Positions 41,087 through 51,330 are shown, numbered from the stretch's first letter. The stretch is 64,000 nt of DNA from CAYZED01 sp964477445 (GCA_964477445.1 CAYZED010000001.1:186001-250000); one strand, 5' to 3'. Made by a program: numbers and translations. The notes: generated from the sequence alone by a model not told the origin.

Positions 41087-43114
41087 ATGCCAAAAATTAG
41101 TGATTTAGTACCTGTAGCAATCGTTGGAATAGTACTCCTTATTATTATACCGATGCCAACCCAAGCAATGGATATATTAATTACTTTGAATATATCTTTG
41201 TCTTTAGTAATATTTATGATTTCCATGTATATTAAGGAACCACTTGAGTTTTCAGTTTTTCCATCACTATTATTGGTAACAACTTTGTTTAGATTATCAT
41301 TAAATTTCGCTACTGCCAGACTTATACTTGGAGGAGCAGATGCAGGCCAGGTGGTATCTGCATTTGGTAGTTTTGTTACAGGAAGTAATCCCGTTGTGGG
41401 TATCATTATGTTTCTTATCCTAGTAATTGTTCAGTTCATAGTAATTACTAAGGGTTCTGAACGTGTTGCTGAAGTTTCAGCTAGATTTACACTCGATGCA
41501 ATGCCAGGTAAACAGATGGCGATAGATGCAGATTTAAATTCTGGACTTATTACCGAAAATGAAGCTAGAGAAAGAAGAAAAAAAATTCAACGAGAAGCAG
41601 ATTTTTATGGAGCTATGGATGGGGCGAGTAAGTTCGTTAAAGGGGATGCTATAGCCGGAATAATAATTATTATTATAAATATCTCCGCAGGGTTCATAAT
41701 AGGAATTGTTCAGATGGGCATGACTCTAAGCGAAGCTGCAACTACATTTACGAATTTAACCATTGGTGATGGACTGGTAAGTCAGATCCCTGCATTATTT
41801 ATCTCGATAGCCGCTGGTATGGTTGTCACAAGGGCAGCATCGGACTCTAACATGGGTCAAGACATTATTAGTCAGTTATTTTCACAACCGAAACTACTTT
41901 ATTTAGTAGCAGTTATTCTAACTATACTAGCTTTTACTGGGCTTCCGCTAATTCCAAACCTTGCCATTGCTGCAACATTAGCTGGTGTAGGATATGCACT
42001 ACAAAGAACTCTAAAAGAAGCAAAAATCGAAGAAGAGATAAAAGCACAAGACGTAGAAGTGGAAGAAATTAGAAAACCGGAAAATGTAATGAGTTTACTT
42101 CAAGTTGACCCTATTGAACTAGAGTTTGGATATGGAATAATTCCGTTAGCGGACGCAGGTCAAGGTGGAGATTTATTAGATCGAGTCGTTATGATAAGAC
42201 GACAATGCGCACTTGATTTAGGTATGATAGTCCCAGTAATTAGACTACGAGATAATATTCAGCTAAGACCTAATGAATATATTATTAAGTTAAAAGGTAT
42301 TGATGTTGCCAAGGGAGAATTAATGTTTGATAACTACCTTGCAATGGACCCTGGAACAGCTGAAGGTGAATTGGACGGTATAGCCACTACGGAACCAGCT
42401 TTTGGATTACCTGCGGTCTGGATTAGTGAAAGCCAAAAAGAGAGAGCAGAAATGATGGGTTATACAGTCGTTGACCCACCATCAATTATCTCAACACATT
42501 TAACAGAAGTAATAAAATCGCATGCACACGAGTTATTAGGAAGGCAAGATGTCCAAAAACTTGTAGACAATATTAGAGAGAATCATCCAGCACTGGTTGA
42601 TGAGGTCGTTCCTAAGTTATTAGGATTAGGTGATATCCAGAAAGTGCTAGCCAACTTACTTAAAGAGGGTATATCTATACGAGATATGGTTACTATAGTG
42701 GAAACTTTGGCTGATTATGGCTCGATTACTAAAGATACTGATATGTTGACTGAATATGTAAGACAAGGCATGAAGAGAAGCATCACTAGGCGATTTATTA
42801 CCGATTTAAATACTAAGGTTGTTACTTTAGATACTGCACTTGAACAAATGATTATGGATTCAGTTCAACAAACTGAATACGGTGCATTTTTAAATATTGA
42901 TCCAAGAGTTGCACAGTCCGTAATAAATAGCACTATGAAAGAAGTTCAAAAACTAACTTCAGTAGGAGAACAACCGATTGTTTTAGCTTCCCCGATTGTA
43001 CGGTTATACTATAAGAGATTGACAGAGCAGGTTGCTCCTGCATTAATAGTTCTTTCATATAATGAAATAGACTCGAATGCAGAGGTTCAGTCAGTTGGGA
43101 TGGTGAGTATTTAG
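41087..43114 (+). CDS. flhA: Flagellar export protein FlhA
   Basis: 675 residues. N-terminal half has eight membrane helices and the FHIPEP signature region (FRLSLNFATARLIL; RVAEVSARFTLDAMPGKQMA; DADLNSGLITENEARERRKK). The C-terminal cytosolic ring (from about 330) receives export substrates and chaperones. AAAGGAG ribosome site. The stop overlaps the flhF GTG. Confidence 0.97.
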   Translation: MPKISDLVPVAIVGIVLLIIIPMPTQAMDILITLNISLSLVIFMISMYIKEPLEFSVFPSLLLVTTLFRLSLNFATARLILGGADAGQVVSAFGSFVTGSNPVVGIIMFLILVIVQFIVITKGSERVAEVSARFTLDAMPGKQMAIDADLNSGLITENEARERRKKIQREADFYGAMDGASKFVKGDAIAGIIIIIINISAGFIIGIVQMGMTLSEAATTFTNLTIGDGLVSQIPALFISIAAGMVVTRAASDSNMGQDIISQLFSQPKLLYLVAVILTILAFTGLPLIPNLAIAATLAGVGYALQRTLKEAKIEEEIKAQDVEVEEIRKPENVMSLLQVDPIELEFGYGIIPLADAGQGGDLLDRVVMIRRQCALDLGMIVPVIRLRDNIQLRPNEYIIKLKGIDVAKGELMFDNYLAMDPGTAEGELDGIATTEPAFGLPAVWISESQKERAEMMGYTVVDPPSIISTHLTEVIKSHAHELLGRQDVQKLVDNIRENHPALVDEVVPKLLGLGDIQKVLANLLKEGISIRDMVTIVETLADYGSITKDTDMLTEYVRQGMKRSITRRFITDLNTKVVTLDTALEQMIMDSVQQTEYGAFLNIDPRVAQSVINSTMKEVQKLTSVGEQPIVLASPIVRLYYKRLTEQVAPALIVLSYNEIDSNAEVQSVGMVSI

Positions 43115-44520
43115 TGAAGGTGAAAAGATTCGTGGGCGATACAGCTCAAGAAGTAATGCAGAAAGTTAAAGCCGAACTTGGACGCGAGGCAATAATTATC
43201 AGCACGAGAAAAGTAAGAAAATCGGGAATACTCGGTTTTTTCAATAAACCAGTTGTTGAAGTAGTTGCAACAGTAGATAGTGAATATGGTCAGCCCGCGA
43301 AGAAACCAGCCGCTACTTCCTTGAATCTTTCGGTTGATGATTCTTCTGGCATTTTTCAGAATAGTAGGAAGGAAAGTACCACTAACACTAATCCAACTTA
43401 TAATTTTAAAGCAGAACTTAGAAATAGGCTAGGACAGGAAACTCTTGATAGTGGAAATATTAGCGACGAAAAAATAAGAGAAGCTTTAGATGCGATAAAT
43501 GCGAGTCATTCGAATATGAATAAAAGTTCTGATGGTACCATTAATTCAGTTTCTAGCATAGCAAATAATAGAACTCAAAATAATGATAGACATAACAATG
43601 AAAATAAGATAACAACTGAGTATCCTTCGTATGACACAAAAAAAGAAATTGACGAATTAAAAACAATGGTATCGAGAATATTTGACGCTGTAAAAGATAA
43701 CTATGAAGAAAAGAATTTTAGCGAAATCGTAAAAAAATATTTAAGAATTTTAGAGTCAAATGAAGTAGAAAAAACTATCCTTAATGAAATAAAAGAAAAG
43801 ATAATAGATCAGCTCGATCAAGAAAAACAAAATAGCGAAACTATTGTACGAAATACAATTTTCAAGATACTATCGACCTATTTTAAAGAACCACAGCCTT
43901 TTGCTTTTAATGGCAATAAAAAAGTATTAATTTTCATTGGCCCGACGGGAGTAGGGAAGACGACCACAGTAGCTAAACTTGCAGCGAATATGGTTTTGAC
44001 TGAGAAAAAAAAGGTTGGATTAATTACATCAGATACATATAGAATTGCAGCTGTGGAGCAACTAAAAACATATAGTGAGATTATTGGAGTTCCATTATCC
44101 ATAATATATTCACCAAGTGAAATTCAGAAGGCTATTAACGCATATAGTGATAAAGAAATAATAATGGTAGATACTGCGGGCAGGAGTCATAAAGATAAAT
44201 ATCAGTTAGTGGAATTGAAATCGCTTTTATCGTCAGGGAGAAACTATGAAACATATTTAGTGATTAGTGCTACCACAAAGTTTTCAGATTGTATCGACAT
44301 CATAAAAAGTTATAATTTTCTTGAAGATTATAAACTCATTTTTACCAAACTTGACGAAACATGTAGCATAGGACTTTTACTAAATATTGCATATGTTACA
44401 GGAAAACCAGTATCTTATGTAACTACAGGACAAAGCGTTCCTGATGATATCGAAATAGCAGATAACGGGAAAATAATAAATTGTCTGCTTGGAGAAAGGC
44501 TTTATGAGAGATCAAGCTGA
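43114..44520 (+). CDS. flhF: SRP-type GTPase FlhF
   Basis: 468 residues. A basic N-terminal segment (MKVKRFVGDTAQEVMQKVKA), a variable Ser/Asn-rich linker, then the NG domain: P-loop FIGPTGVGKTTTVAKLAANM, DTYRIAAVEQLKTYSEI, DTAGRSHKD and TKLDE. FlhF controls flagellar number and position with FlhG. GTG start overlaps the flhA stop; flhG begins inside its 3' end. Confidence 0.95.
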   Translation: MKVKRFVGDTAQEVMQKVKAELGREAIIISTRKVRKSGILGFFNKPVVEVVATVDSEYGQPAKKPAATSLNLSVDDSSGIFQNSRKESTTNTNPTYNFKAELRNRLGQETLDSGNISDEKIREALDAINASHSNMNKSSDGTINSVSSIANNRTQNNDRHNNENKITTEYPSYDTKKEIDELKTMVSRIFDAVKDNYEEKNFSEIVKKYLRILESNEVEKTILNEIKEKIIDQLDQEKQNSETIVRNTIFKILSTYFKEPQPFAFNGNKKVLIFIGPTGVGKTTTVAKLAANMVLTEKKKVGLITSDTYRIAAVEQLKTYSEIIGVPLSIIYSPSEIQKAINAYSDKEIIMVDTAGRSHKDKYQLVELKSLLSSGRNYETYLVISATTKFSDCIDIIKSYNFLEDYKLIFTKLDETCSIGLLLNIAYVTGKPVSYVTTGQSVPDDIEIADNGKIINCLLGERLYERSS

Positions 44521-45406
44521 GAAGTTAAGAGAAATAATTAACAGTATAAAATCAGATCCCGAATATATGACTCTTGGGGGAAAAGGGAATAAAGTGAATT
44601 CAAGAGTTATTACCGTTACTAGCGGAAAGGGTGGAGTTGGAAAAACTAATATTACAGTAAATCTAGCAATTGCATTTGCACAACGTGGTTATAGAGTGGT
44701 AATAATTGATGCGGATTTAGGATTAGCTAATGTAGATGTAGTTATGGGTAAAATGTCGAAGTTTAATTTAGCTGATGTTATTAATAGTAATAGAGATATT
44801 GTTGAAATATTAGAAGAAGGTCCTCATGGTGTGAGATTTGTTTCTGGTGGATCAGGTGTTTCGCAATTATTGAAGCTAAACGGAACACAAATGATTGATT
44901 TAATGATGAAACTCGGGAAGCTTGATAATGAAGCGGACATAATTTTAATTGATACAGGCGCAGGTCTATCGGATACAGTTTTAAGTTTTGTTTATGCAGC
45001 AAGAGAAGTGATATTAGTAACTACACCTGAACCAACTTCTATAACAGATGCTTATGCACTAATTAAGACAATAACCACAAAGGACAAGAATAAAAATATT
45101 AAACTAATTATAAATAGAGCAGAAAATCCTGGTGAAGCTTTTAATATTATGGACAAATTGAATATTGTGTGCGAAAAGTTTCTCGGAGTAAAACTCCAGA
45201 AGTTAGGATACATATTAAATGATTCGGCAGTTATCAAGTCAGTTAAGAGTCAACAGCCTTTCTTACTAGGTTACAGTAAATGTGAAGCATCTAAAAATTT
45301 AAACGAAATTGCTGATGCCTTGATAATAAATGCAGAAGCTGATGAAAACAATATTTCTGGCATAAGGATGTTTTTTAATAAACTAACAAATATATTTAAT
45401 AGTTAA
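44504..45406 (+). CDS. flhG: MinD-type ATPase FlhG (YlxH)
   Basis: 300 residues. The N-terminal DQAEKLREIIN motif stimulates FlhF. Deviant Walker A TSGKGGVGKTNITVNLAIAF and DADLGLANVDVVMG define the MinD/ParA fold, and the C-terminal amphipathic helix (IRMFFNKLTNIFN) should bind membrane. ATG at 44504 follows GGAGAAAGG; a TTG 15 bases earlier lacks spacing. Confidence 0.94.
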   Translation: MRDQAEKLREIINSIKSDPEYMTLGGKGNKVNSRVITVTSGKGGVGKTNITVNLAIAFAQRGYRVVIIDADLGLANVDVVMGKMSKFNLADVINSNRDIVEILEEGPHGVRFVSGGSGVSQLLKLNGTQMIDLMMKLGKLDNEADIILIDTGAGLSDTVLSFVYAAREVILVTTPEPTSITDAYALIKTITTKDKNKNIKLIINRAENPGEAFNIMDKLNIVCEKFLGVKLQKLGYILNDSAVIKSVKSQQPFLLGYSKCEASKNLNEIADALIINAEADENNISGIRMFFNKLTNIFNS

Positions 45407-45418
45407 AGGGGGATTTGA

Positions 45419-46087
45419 ATGCGGGAATTATATAAAGTCTTCATCCCCGGACAAAGAATTCAGGTGGAGGTCTCAAACAAGCATGGAGATATTGATCAAT
45501 TAAATAGCCAGATAGAGGAACTCAATTCAGATGGAACCTTTGAAATACTTACACCTCTATCGCAGGGTAAATTGGTAAATTTATTAACTGAAACAAAAGT
45601 TCGAATTGTAATGCCTAAAGGTGATGCGATATATCAGTTTGCTGCTAAAATAATCGGTAAAAGTTTTAAACGTATATCTACTTTGAGAATAGAGCCAATA
45701 AGTGAGCTAAATAAGATACAGAGAAGAAATCATTTTAGAGTAAGATTGATAAAAGATGTTAAAATTAAACTAGTAGAAGATATTGAAGCGAGAGCATTTG
45801 GAGCCATTATTTCGGGAACCATTCTTGATATAAGTAGTGGTGGTGCGGCAATAACATGCGCACCTGAGTTTTATGAAGGAGATTGGGTAGAGCTAGAGTT
45901 TGAAATGAGAGGAAGAATCGTAGCAATGCTTGGTAGCGTTAAGAGAAAATCAAATAACGACGCAAAGGCAAGATATAAATACTCATTTGGAATCCAATTT
46001 GAAAATATTACTCAGGCAGAACACAATGAAATCGCTAGGTACGTAATTGAAGAACAAAGAAAATTAATCAAGAAAGGGTTGATTTGA
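45419..46087 (+). CDS. PilZ-domain cyclic-di-GMP flagellar brake protein (YcgR/YpfB-like)
   Basis: 222 residues. N-terminal YcgR-like barrel (PGQRIQVEVSNKHGDIDQLN), then PilZ with QRRNHFRV (RxxxR-type) and LDISSGGAAI (D/NxSxxG), the two c-di-GMP-binding motifs. High c-di-GMP would let it act on the motor and reduce motility. The gene lies between flhG and cheB, as in many Clostridia; its stop overlaps the cheB start. Confidence 0.9.
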   Translation: MRELYKVFIPGQRIQVEVSNKHGDIDQLNSQIEELNSDGTFEILTPLSQGKLVNLLTETKVRIVMPKGDAIYQFAAKIIGKSFKRISTLRIEPISELNKIQRRNHFRVRLIKDVKIKLVEDIEARAFGAIISGTILDISSGGAAITCAPEFYEGDWVELEFEMRGRIVAMLGSVKRKSNNDAKARYKYSFGIQFENITQAEHNEIARYVIEEQRKLIKKGLI

Positions 46088-47181
46088 TGAAGGACTCTTC
46101 TGAAAAAGGTAAGAAAATTAAAGTCTTAGTGGTAGATGACAGCGCCTTTATGAGAAAAATAATAGGAGACATCCTTTCGTCAGAAAATGATATCCAAGTT
46201 GTTGAATATGGAAGAAACGGCAAAGATGCCATAGAAAAAGCAAAACTTTATCAACCGGATGTTATAACATTAGATGTAGAAATGCCTATTCTTAGTGGTT
46301 TAGAAGCACTTCCAGAACTTATGAATATCAGTCCAACCCCGAAAGTTATAATGGTAAGCAGTTTAACAACTGAAGGAGCCGACGCAACAATTAAGGCGCT
46401 GGAATGGGGGGCTCTAGATTTTGTGGCTAAACCAACTAAATCCTTGTTCAATTTTGATGCAGAGGACTTAAGAAATGATTTACTAACTAAAATAAGAAAT
46501 TTGGCAAACTCAAGAGTTAGAAGCTTTTTAAATATAAGAACTGAAACAGAAAAAAAACCTCTAATAAAACGCATAAAGACAAAAGAAAGTGAATCAGGAA
46601 GACTAAAATACATTATTGCTATAGGTACTTCCACTGGAGGCCCTAGAGCCCTACAAGAAGTAATTCCTTTTTTCCCAAAAGATTTTCCAGCTGCTATTTT
46701 AATCGTTCAACACATGCCACCTGGTTTCACAAAGTCACTATCAGAGAGATTAGATAGCTTGTCACATATAAATGTTAAGGAAGCAGCTAATGGTGATGTA
46801 CTTATGCCGGGTTGTGCATATTTAGCACCAGGAGACTTTCATATGGTTTTGACAAAAAATGGAGAAGGGGATTATTGTATTTCACTAAATAAGAATCCAC
46901 AGATGACTGGTCATAGACCATCTGTAAACACAATGATGGATTCAGTCGCCGAGGTGGTAAACAATAAGGGAACTATTGCTGTAATGATGACTGGAATGGG
47001 AAGTGACGGGAGTGATGGAATATTGAAAATGAAGAAAGCTGGAGCTAAAACAATAGCTCAAGATGAGGACACTAGTGTAGTTTATGGAATGCCGAAATCA
47101 GCAGTTGCGATAGGCGCAATTGATAAGATAATACCAGTTCAAGAGATCACAAAAGCAGTATTGAAGTTTATGGAGGTGTAG
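46087..47181 (+). CDS. cheB: Chemotaxis protein-glutamate methylesterase CheB
   Basis: 364 residues. Receiver domain with VVDDSAFMR and phospho-acceptor Asp in VITLDVEMP, a linker, and the esterase domain with catalytic Ser in GTSTGGPRAL, His in VQHMPPGFT and Asp in MTGMGSDGSDG. Demethylates receptors. Start ATG is within the TGATG overlap with the PilZ gene. Confidence 0.96.
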   Translation: MKDSSEKGKKIKVLVVDDSAFMRKIIGDILSSENDIQVVEYGRNGKDAIEKAKLYQPDVITLDVEMPILSGLEALPELMNISPTPKVIMVSSLTTEGADATIKALEWGALDFVAKPTKSLFNFDAEDLRNDLLTKIRNLANSRVRSFLNIRTETEKKPLIKRIKTKESESGRLKYIIAIGTSTGGPRALQEVIPFFPKDFPAAILIVQHMPPGFTKSLSERLDSLSHINVKEAANGDVLMPGCAYLAPGDFHMVLTKNGEGDYCISLNKNPQMTGHRPSVNTMMDSVAEVVNNKGTIAVMMTGMGSDGSDGILKMKKAGAKTIAQDEDTSVVYGMPKSAVAIGAIDKIIPVQEITKAVLKFMEV

Positions 47182-47185
47182 ATAT

Positions 47186-49339
47186 ATGGATATGAATCAA
47201 TATATGGAGATTTTCATCGAAGAGGCACAAGAACATTTACAAAATCTTAATCAATGTTTGCTTTCTTTAGAGACTAATCCAAAAGACGCAAAAATTATTA
47301 ATGAAATTTTTAGATCAGCTCATACCATAAAAGGTATGTCTGGGACAATGGGATATACTAAATTAGCTGGATTAACTCATCAAATGGAAAACGTACTAGA
47401 CATTATAAGAAATGGGAAGTTAGACGTTAATTCGGATATCGTTGATGTTTTATTTGAATGCCTAGATTATCTCGAAAATTCTATTGAAACAATAAGTAAT
47501 ACCGGTGCTGAAGGCAGCAGATCGGCTGATAGTATTATTGAAAAATTAAACTTAATACTTGTTGGTAAAAGTATTGATAAGGGAAATAAGAGCGAAGAGA
47601 GTGTATCAGATTCAAAAAGGGAAAAGAATAAGAAAAACAATAATCTTTCAAATGAAGCTGTTAATAAGGAAATTATTGAATCATCAAGTTCTAGTAAAAA
47701 GTCAACTACTTTCAAGTTGGATCTTAACCAGTACGATTTGGATTTAATTTACAATGCTTCTCAGAATAGAGCTAAGTGCTTTAAATTAAAAATTATAGTT
47801 TCAGAGAATTGCATGCTGAAAGCTGCCAGGGCATTTATAATTTTCCAAGCCTTAGAGTCTATGGGCGAAATATTTAAGTCAGAGCCTAAAGTTGAAGATA
47901 TTGAAGATGAGAAATTTGACCAGAGTTTCATAGTTGCGATAGTAACTAGAGAAGGAATAGAAAAAGTCAAACATGAAATAGAAAATATTACAGACGTAAT
48001 AGAAGTTTTAATAGAAGAATTAATCATTGAAGAAGATTCAATGACAGATGAAGAAAAAATTTCAGCAGGTGATTTATTAACTAGCGCAAACAGTATTATT
48101 AGCCAAGTACAAAACATTATCTCAGTACCTAGTACAGTTGCGTCTGATGGCGAAAAAGATGGCGAAGAGATAATAAAGAAGGGCGGAAAAACAAGCAAGA
48201 CTGTTAGGGTTGATATTGATAGATTAGATAATCTTATGAATTTAGTCAGTGAATTAATTATTATTAAAACAAGACTTGAAGGACTGGGAGCTGGCGATAG
48301 AGATTCGGATATGAATGAAGCTGTAGAATATCTTGAAAGAATTACAACTAACCTCCATGATGCGGTAATGAAGGTCCGAATGGTTCCGATCGAAAGAGTG
48401 TTTAACAGATTCCCAAGGATGGTTAGGGATTTGTCTAGAGACTTAAAAAAAGACATTGTTTTACATATGTCTGGTGAAGAAACAGAACTGGATAGAACTG
48501 TAATTGATGAAATAGGTGATCCTTTAATACACTTAATCAGAAATGCTATGGATCATGGCGTTGAGAAAAAAGAAGATCGTATTGCAAGAGGAAAATCAAG
48601 CACAGGAAATGTTCATTTAAGAGCATATCAAGATGGAAATAGTGTTGTTATTGAAGTTGAAGATGACGGCGCTGGAATAGATGTTGAAAGAGTTAAGAAA
48701 AAAGCAGTTGAAAAAGGATTAATAACACCTATTGAAGCTTCTGAACTTGACGAAAAACGAGCTGTAGAACTATTATTTAGAGCTGGATTTAGTACTGCAG
48801 ACCAAGTTTCTAATTTGTCTGGAAGAGGCGTTGGTCTTGATGTCGTAAAAACAAAGATAGAATCTTTGAATGGTTTAGTTGAAGTAGAGAACTCAAAGGG
48901 ACGAGGCAGTAAATTTATAATTAGACTACCTTTAACACTTGCCATTATTCAAGCTTTATTGGTGACACTTGGAGATGAAAAGTATGCTATTCCATTAAAT
49001 GTGATCAGGGACATAACAACCATTAGCGCAGATCAAGTTAGAGATATTCACGGTCAAGAAGTAGTTTTGAACAGGAATAATGTTTTGCCGATATTAAGAC
49101 TAAGTAGAATGTTGGATGTTAAGAATAGTGCATCTGAGACGGAAACAGAATACACTGCTATTGTTGTAAAAAAAGGTGATAAAAACACTGCATTCATAGT
49201 TGATTCATTAATAGGCCAACAGGAAATTGTAATAAAAACATTGGGCAGATATTTATCAGGAATCAAGTTTATAGCAGGAGCAACTATTCTTGGTGATGGT
49301 CAAGTAGCTTTAATAGTAGACACAAATTCATTAATATAG
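47186..49339 (+). CDS. cheA: Chemotaxis histidine kinase CheA
   Basis: 717 residues. P1 HPt with H46 in RSAHTIKGMSGTMGY; P2-like region (about 180-275); P3 dimerisation (VDIDRLDNLMNLVSELIIIK); P4 kinase with HLIRNAMDHGVE (N box), DDGAGID (G1) and GRGVGLDVVK (G2); P5 CheW-like C-terminus. Phosphorylates CheY and CheB. Two P2-like modules may be fused, as the segment between 130 and 330 is acidic and long. GGAGGTG ribosome site. Confidence 0.97.
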   Translation: MDMNQYMEIFIEEAQEHLQNLNQCLLSLETNPKDAKIINEIFRSAHTIKGMSGTMGYTKLAGLTHQMENVLDIIRNGKLDVNSDIVDVLFECLDYLENSIETISNTGAEGSRSADSIIEKLNLILVGKSIDKGNKSEESVSDSKREKNKKNNNLSNEAVNKEIIESSSSSKKSTTFKLDLNQYDLDLIYNASQNRAKCFKLKIIVSENCMLKAARAFIIFQALESMGEIFKSEPKVEDIEDEKFDQSFIVAIVTREGIEKVKHEIENITDVIEVLIEELIIEEDSMTDEEKISAGDLLTSANSIISQVQNIISVPSTVASDGEKDGEEIIKKGGKTSKTVRVDIDRLDNLMNLVSELIIIKTRLEGLGAGDRDSDMNEAVEYLERITTNLHDAVMKVRMVPIERVFNRFPRMVRDLSRDLKKDIVLHMSGEETELDRTVIDEIGDPLIHLIRNAMDHGVEKKEDRIARGKSSTGNVHLRAYQDGNSVVIEVEDDGAGIDVERVKKKAVEKGLITPIEASELDEKRAVELLFRAGFSTADQVSNLSGRGVGLDVVKTKIESLNGLVEVENSKGRGSKFIIRLPLTLAIIQALLVTLGDEKYAIPLNVIRDITTISADQVRDIHGQEVVLNRNNVLPILRLSRMLDVKNSASETETEYTAIVVKKGDKNTAFIVDSLIGQQEIVIKTLGRYLSGIKFIAGATILGDGQVALIVDTNSLI

Positions 49340-49349
49340 GAGGTGCAAT

Positions 49350-49790
49350 ATGGAAGATATATCCACAAACAGCAGACAGTTTGTTGTATTTAGATTAGAT
49401 AATGAAGAATATGGTATCGAAATATTACGAGTTAAAGAAATTAAAGAAATGACACGTATTACTAGGGTTCCTAAAGCTCCTTATTATGTCAGAGGGATGA
49501 TAAATCTTAGGGGTGAAGTTATTCCAATAGTTGATTTAAGGGAAAAGTTTAGTCTTGTTAAAAATTCAGATAATGATAGCACAAGAATTATCATAGTGGG
49601 AGTTGAAGAAATCACTGTAGGTTTGGTAGTTGATACTTCGTCAGAAGTAATTGAGATTTTCAATGAAGATGTTGAAGATGCTCCAACCACCATAAGTAAT
49701 GTTGAATCCGGCTATATTTCTGGGATTGGTAAGGTTGGAAGCAGACTTATTATACTTCTGAATGTTGAAAAAATACTTCTAAACAATTAA
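49350..49790 (+). CDS. cheW: Chemotaxis coupling protein CheW
   Basis: 146 residues. FRLDNEEYGIEILRVKEIKE and APYYVRGMINLRGEVIPIVD then LREKF are the CheW signature. Couples receptors to CheA. Located between cheA and cheC with AGGAGGTG. Confidence 0.97.
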   Translation: MEDISTNSRQFVVFRLDNEEYGIEILRVKEIKEMTRITRVPKAPYYVRGMINLRGEVIPIVDLREKFSLVKNSDNDSTRIIIVGVEEITVGLVVDTSSEVIEIFNEDVEDAPTTISNVESGYISGIGKVGSRLIILLNVEKILLNN

Positions 49791-49803
49791 AGGCAGGTGT
49801 TTT

Positions 49804-50418
49804 ATGTCTCTTTCACTTGATAATTTAAACAGTATGCAAATAGATGTCCTCCGCGAGATTGGTAACATTGGAGCAGGTAATGCAGCTACTGCACTCGCAA
49901 AAATGATCTCAAAAAAAGTTGATATGGCCGTACCCAAAGTTAATATACTCGAGTTTAAAAAGGTACCTGCACTATTAGGCGGAGAAGAACGATTAGTAGC
50001 GGGGATATATTTTAAATTAGAGGGTGATATTGCCGGAAGTATAATGTTTATTTTGGATTATGAATCCGCAAAAAGGCTGATTAATCTTCTATTTGGGCAA
50101 GAAGTAGTTGGAGATTCAATAGATGAAATGGGACAGTCTGCTCTCCAAGAAGTCGGTAATATTTTGGCGGGTTCGTATTGCTCGTCATTATCAACTCTAA
50201 CAGGCCTTAACTTAAATATTTCAGTACCATCTTTAGCAATTGATATGGCTGGAGCAATTTTGAGTGTGCCAGTTATACTTTTTGGACAAGTTGGAGATAA
50301 AGTTATGCTTATTGAAACAGATTTCTGCGAAGGCGGGGATCGAGTTAATGGGAATTTTTTCCTCATACCTGATGAAGGGTCTTTTGAAATATTATTAAAG
50401 AGTTTGGGAGTACTTTGA
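49804..50418 (+). CDS. cheC: CheY-P phosphatase CheC
   Basis: 204 residues. Two phosphatase helices with ExxN: LREIGNIGAGNAATALAKMI and LQEVGNILAGSYCSSLSTLT. Works with CheD in adaptation. Stop and the cheD start are separated by 1 base. Confidence 0.95.
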   Translation: MSLSLDNLNSMQIDVLREIGNIGAGNAATALAKMISKKVDMAVPKVNILEFKKVPALLGGEERLVAGIYFKLEGDIAGSIMFILDYESAKRLINLLFGQEVVGDSIDEMGQSALQEVGNILAGSYCSSLSTLTGLNLNISVPSLAIDMAGAILSVPVILFGQVGDKVMLIETDFCEGGDRVNGNFFLIPDEGSFEILLKSLGVL

Positions 50419-50419
50419 T

Positions 50420-50905
50420 ATGACAGATTTGATAAAAGTCGGAATGGCAGATATGAATACTGTCCAGTTTCCTGGTGTGCTTACGACACTGGGATTAGGT
50501 TCATGTGTTGGTGTTTGCTTATATGATCCTACTACGAAAATTTCGGGTATGCTTCATGTAATGTTGCCATATAGCTCACAAATAAAAAATAATAGCAATA
50601 TAGCCAAATTCGCAGACACAGGAATCATAGCCTTGATTAATGATATGACTAAACTCGGAGCAAACAAAGCACGAATTTGGGCAAAAATCGCTGGTGGATC
50701 TCAAATGTTTGCAACTAACAAAAATAGCGATGTTATGAAAATTGGATATAGAAACGTTATAGCCACAAAGGAAACGCTTGAAAAAGTCGGAATTCCAATA
50801 ATTGCAGAAGATACAGGCGGTAACTATGGTCGCACTATTGAATTATATTCAGAAACTGGCTATTTATTAATTAAAACGATAGGTTATGGAGTTAAGACAA
50901 TCTAA
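50420..50905 (+). CDS. cheD: Chemoreceptor glutamine deamidase CheD
   Basis: 161 residues. Catalytic Cys in TLGLGSCVGVCLYDP, His in SGMLHVMLP, and AKIAGGSQMF. Deamidates receptor glutamines and binds CheC. Overlaps the following small membrane protein gene by 1 base. Confidence 0.96.
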   Translation: MTDLIKVGMADMNTVQFPGVLTTLGLGSCVGVCLYDPTTKISGMLHVMLPYSSQIKNNSNIAKFADTGIIALINDMTKLGANKARIWAKIAGGSQMFATNKNSDVMKIGYRNVIATKETLEKVGIPIIAEDTGGNYGRTIELYSETGYLLIKTIGYGVKTI

Positions 50906-51132
50906 TGGAAAAAAAAGAAAAATCCACTACAATAAAAACAATAGAAAATTTAGCGGATATTATTCCCTTTTCGATGGTATCGATAGTCTTTTTTTCAACC
51001 CTTATTGCTGGGTTGTTTTCAGGCTTAGATTTGCTAAGTGTTATGTTAAGAGCTATAATAGGAGTAGTGATATTTACAGCGATAGGTTTTTTTATAAGAA
51101 TAGCTTTAAAGCATAAATTAAAAATAAAATGA
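50905..51132 (+). CDS. Small membrane protein of unknown function in the che region
   Basis: 75 residues. Two membrane helices (about 22-42 SMVSIVFFSTLIAGLFSGLD and 46-66 MLRAIIGVVIFTAIGFFIRI) between charged ends. Start overlaps the cheD stop by one base and its stop overlaps the next start, so it is translationally coupled to cheD. Not recognised; a small coupled membrane protein between cheD and sigma-28 is also seen in other Clostridia as an uncharacterised gene. Confidence 0.65.
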   Translation: MEKKEKSTTIKTIENLADIIPFSMVSIVFFSTLIAGLFSGLDLLSVMLRAIIGVVIFTAIGFFIRIALKHKLKIK

Positions 51133-51307
51133 AGCAGAAAATCCGTTATACTAGCACTATGGTNNNNNNNNNNAAGTTGACTTAAAAGAAGAAAAAAATG
51201 TCATAGATATAGCTTCTAATCCAGATGATTCAGAATTATTAAAAGAAATGAGAATGTCAGGAGATGAATTTGTCGAAGCTAATTCAAATGACTATACCAG
51301 AGTATAA
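51129..51307 (+). CDS. Small protein of unknown function, split by a 10-N gap
   Basis: ATG at 51129 overlaps the previous stop (ATGA). The left part reads MKQKIRYTSTMV before the Ns at 51164-51173; after the gap another frame reads VDLKEEKNVIDIASNPDDSE then LLKEMRMSGDEF and ends at TAA 51305. Unlike four other gaps the flanks do not overlap, so bases are really missing or the gap length is wrong, and the total of about 57-60 residues is approximate. Hydrophilic and acidic. Not recognised. It lies 23 bases before the sigma-28 gene. Confidence 0.5.
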
Positions 51308-51330
51308 CTTAGCATAGACGGAGGCAGCAT

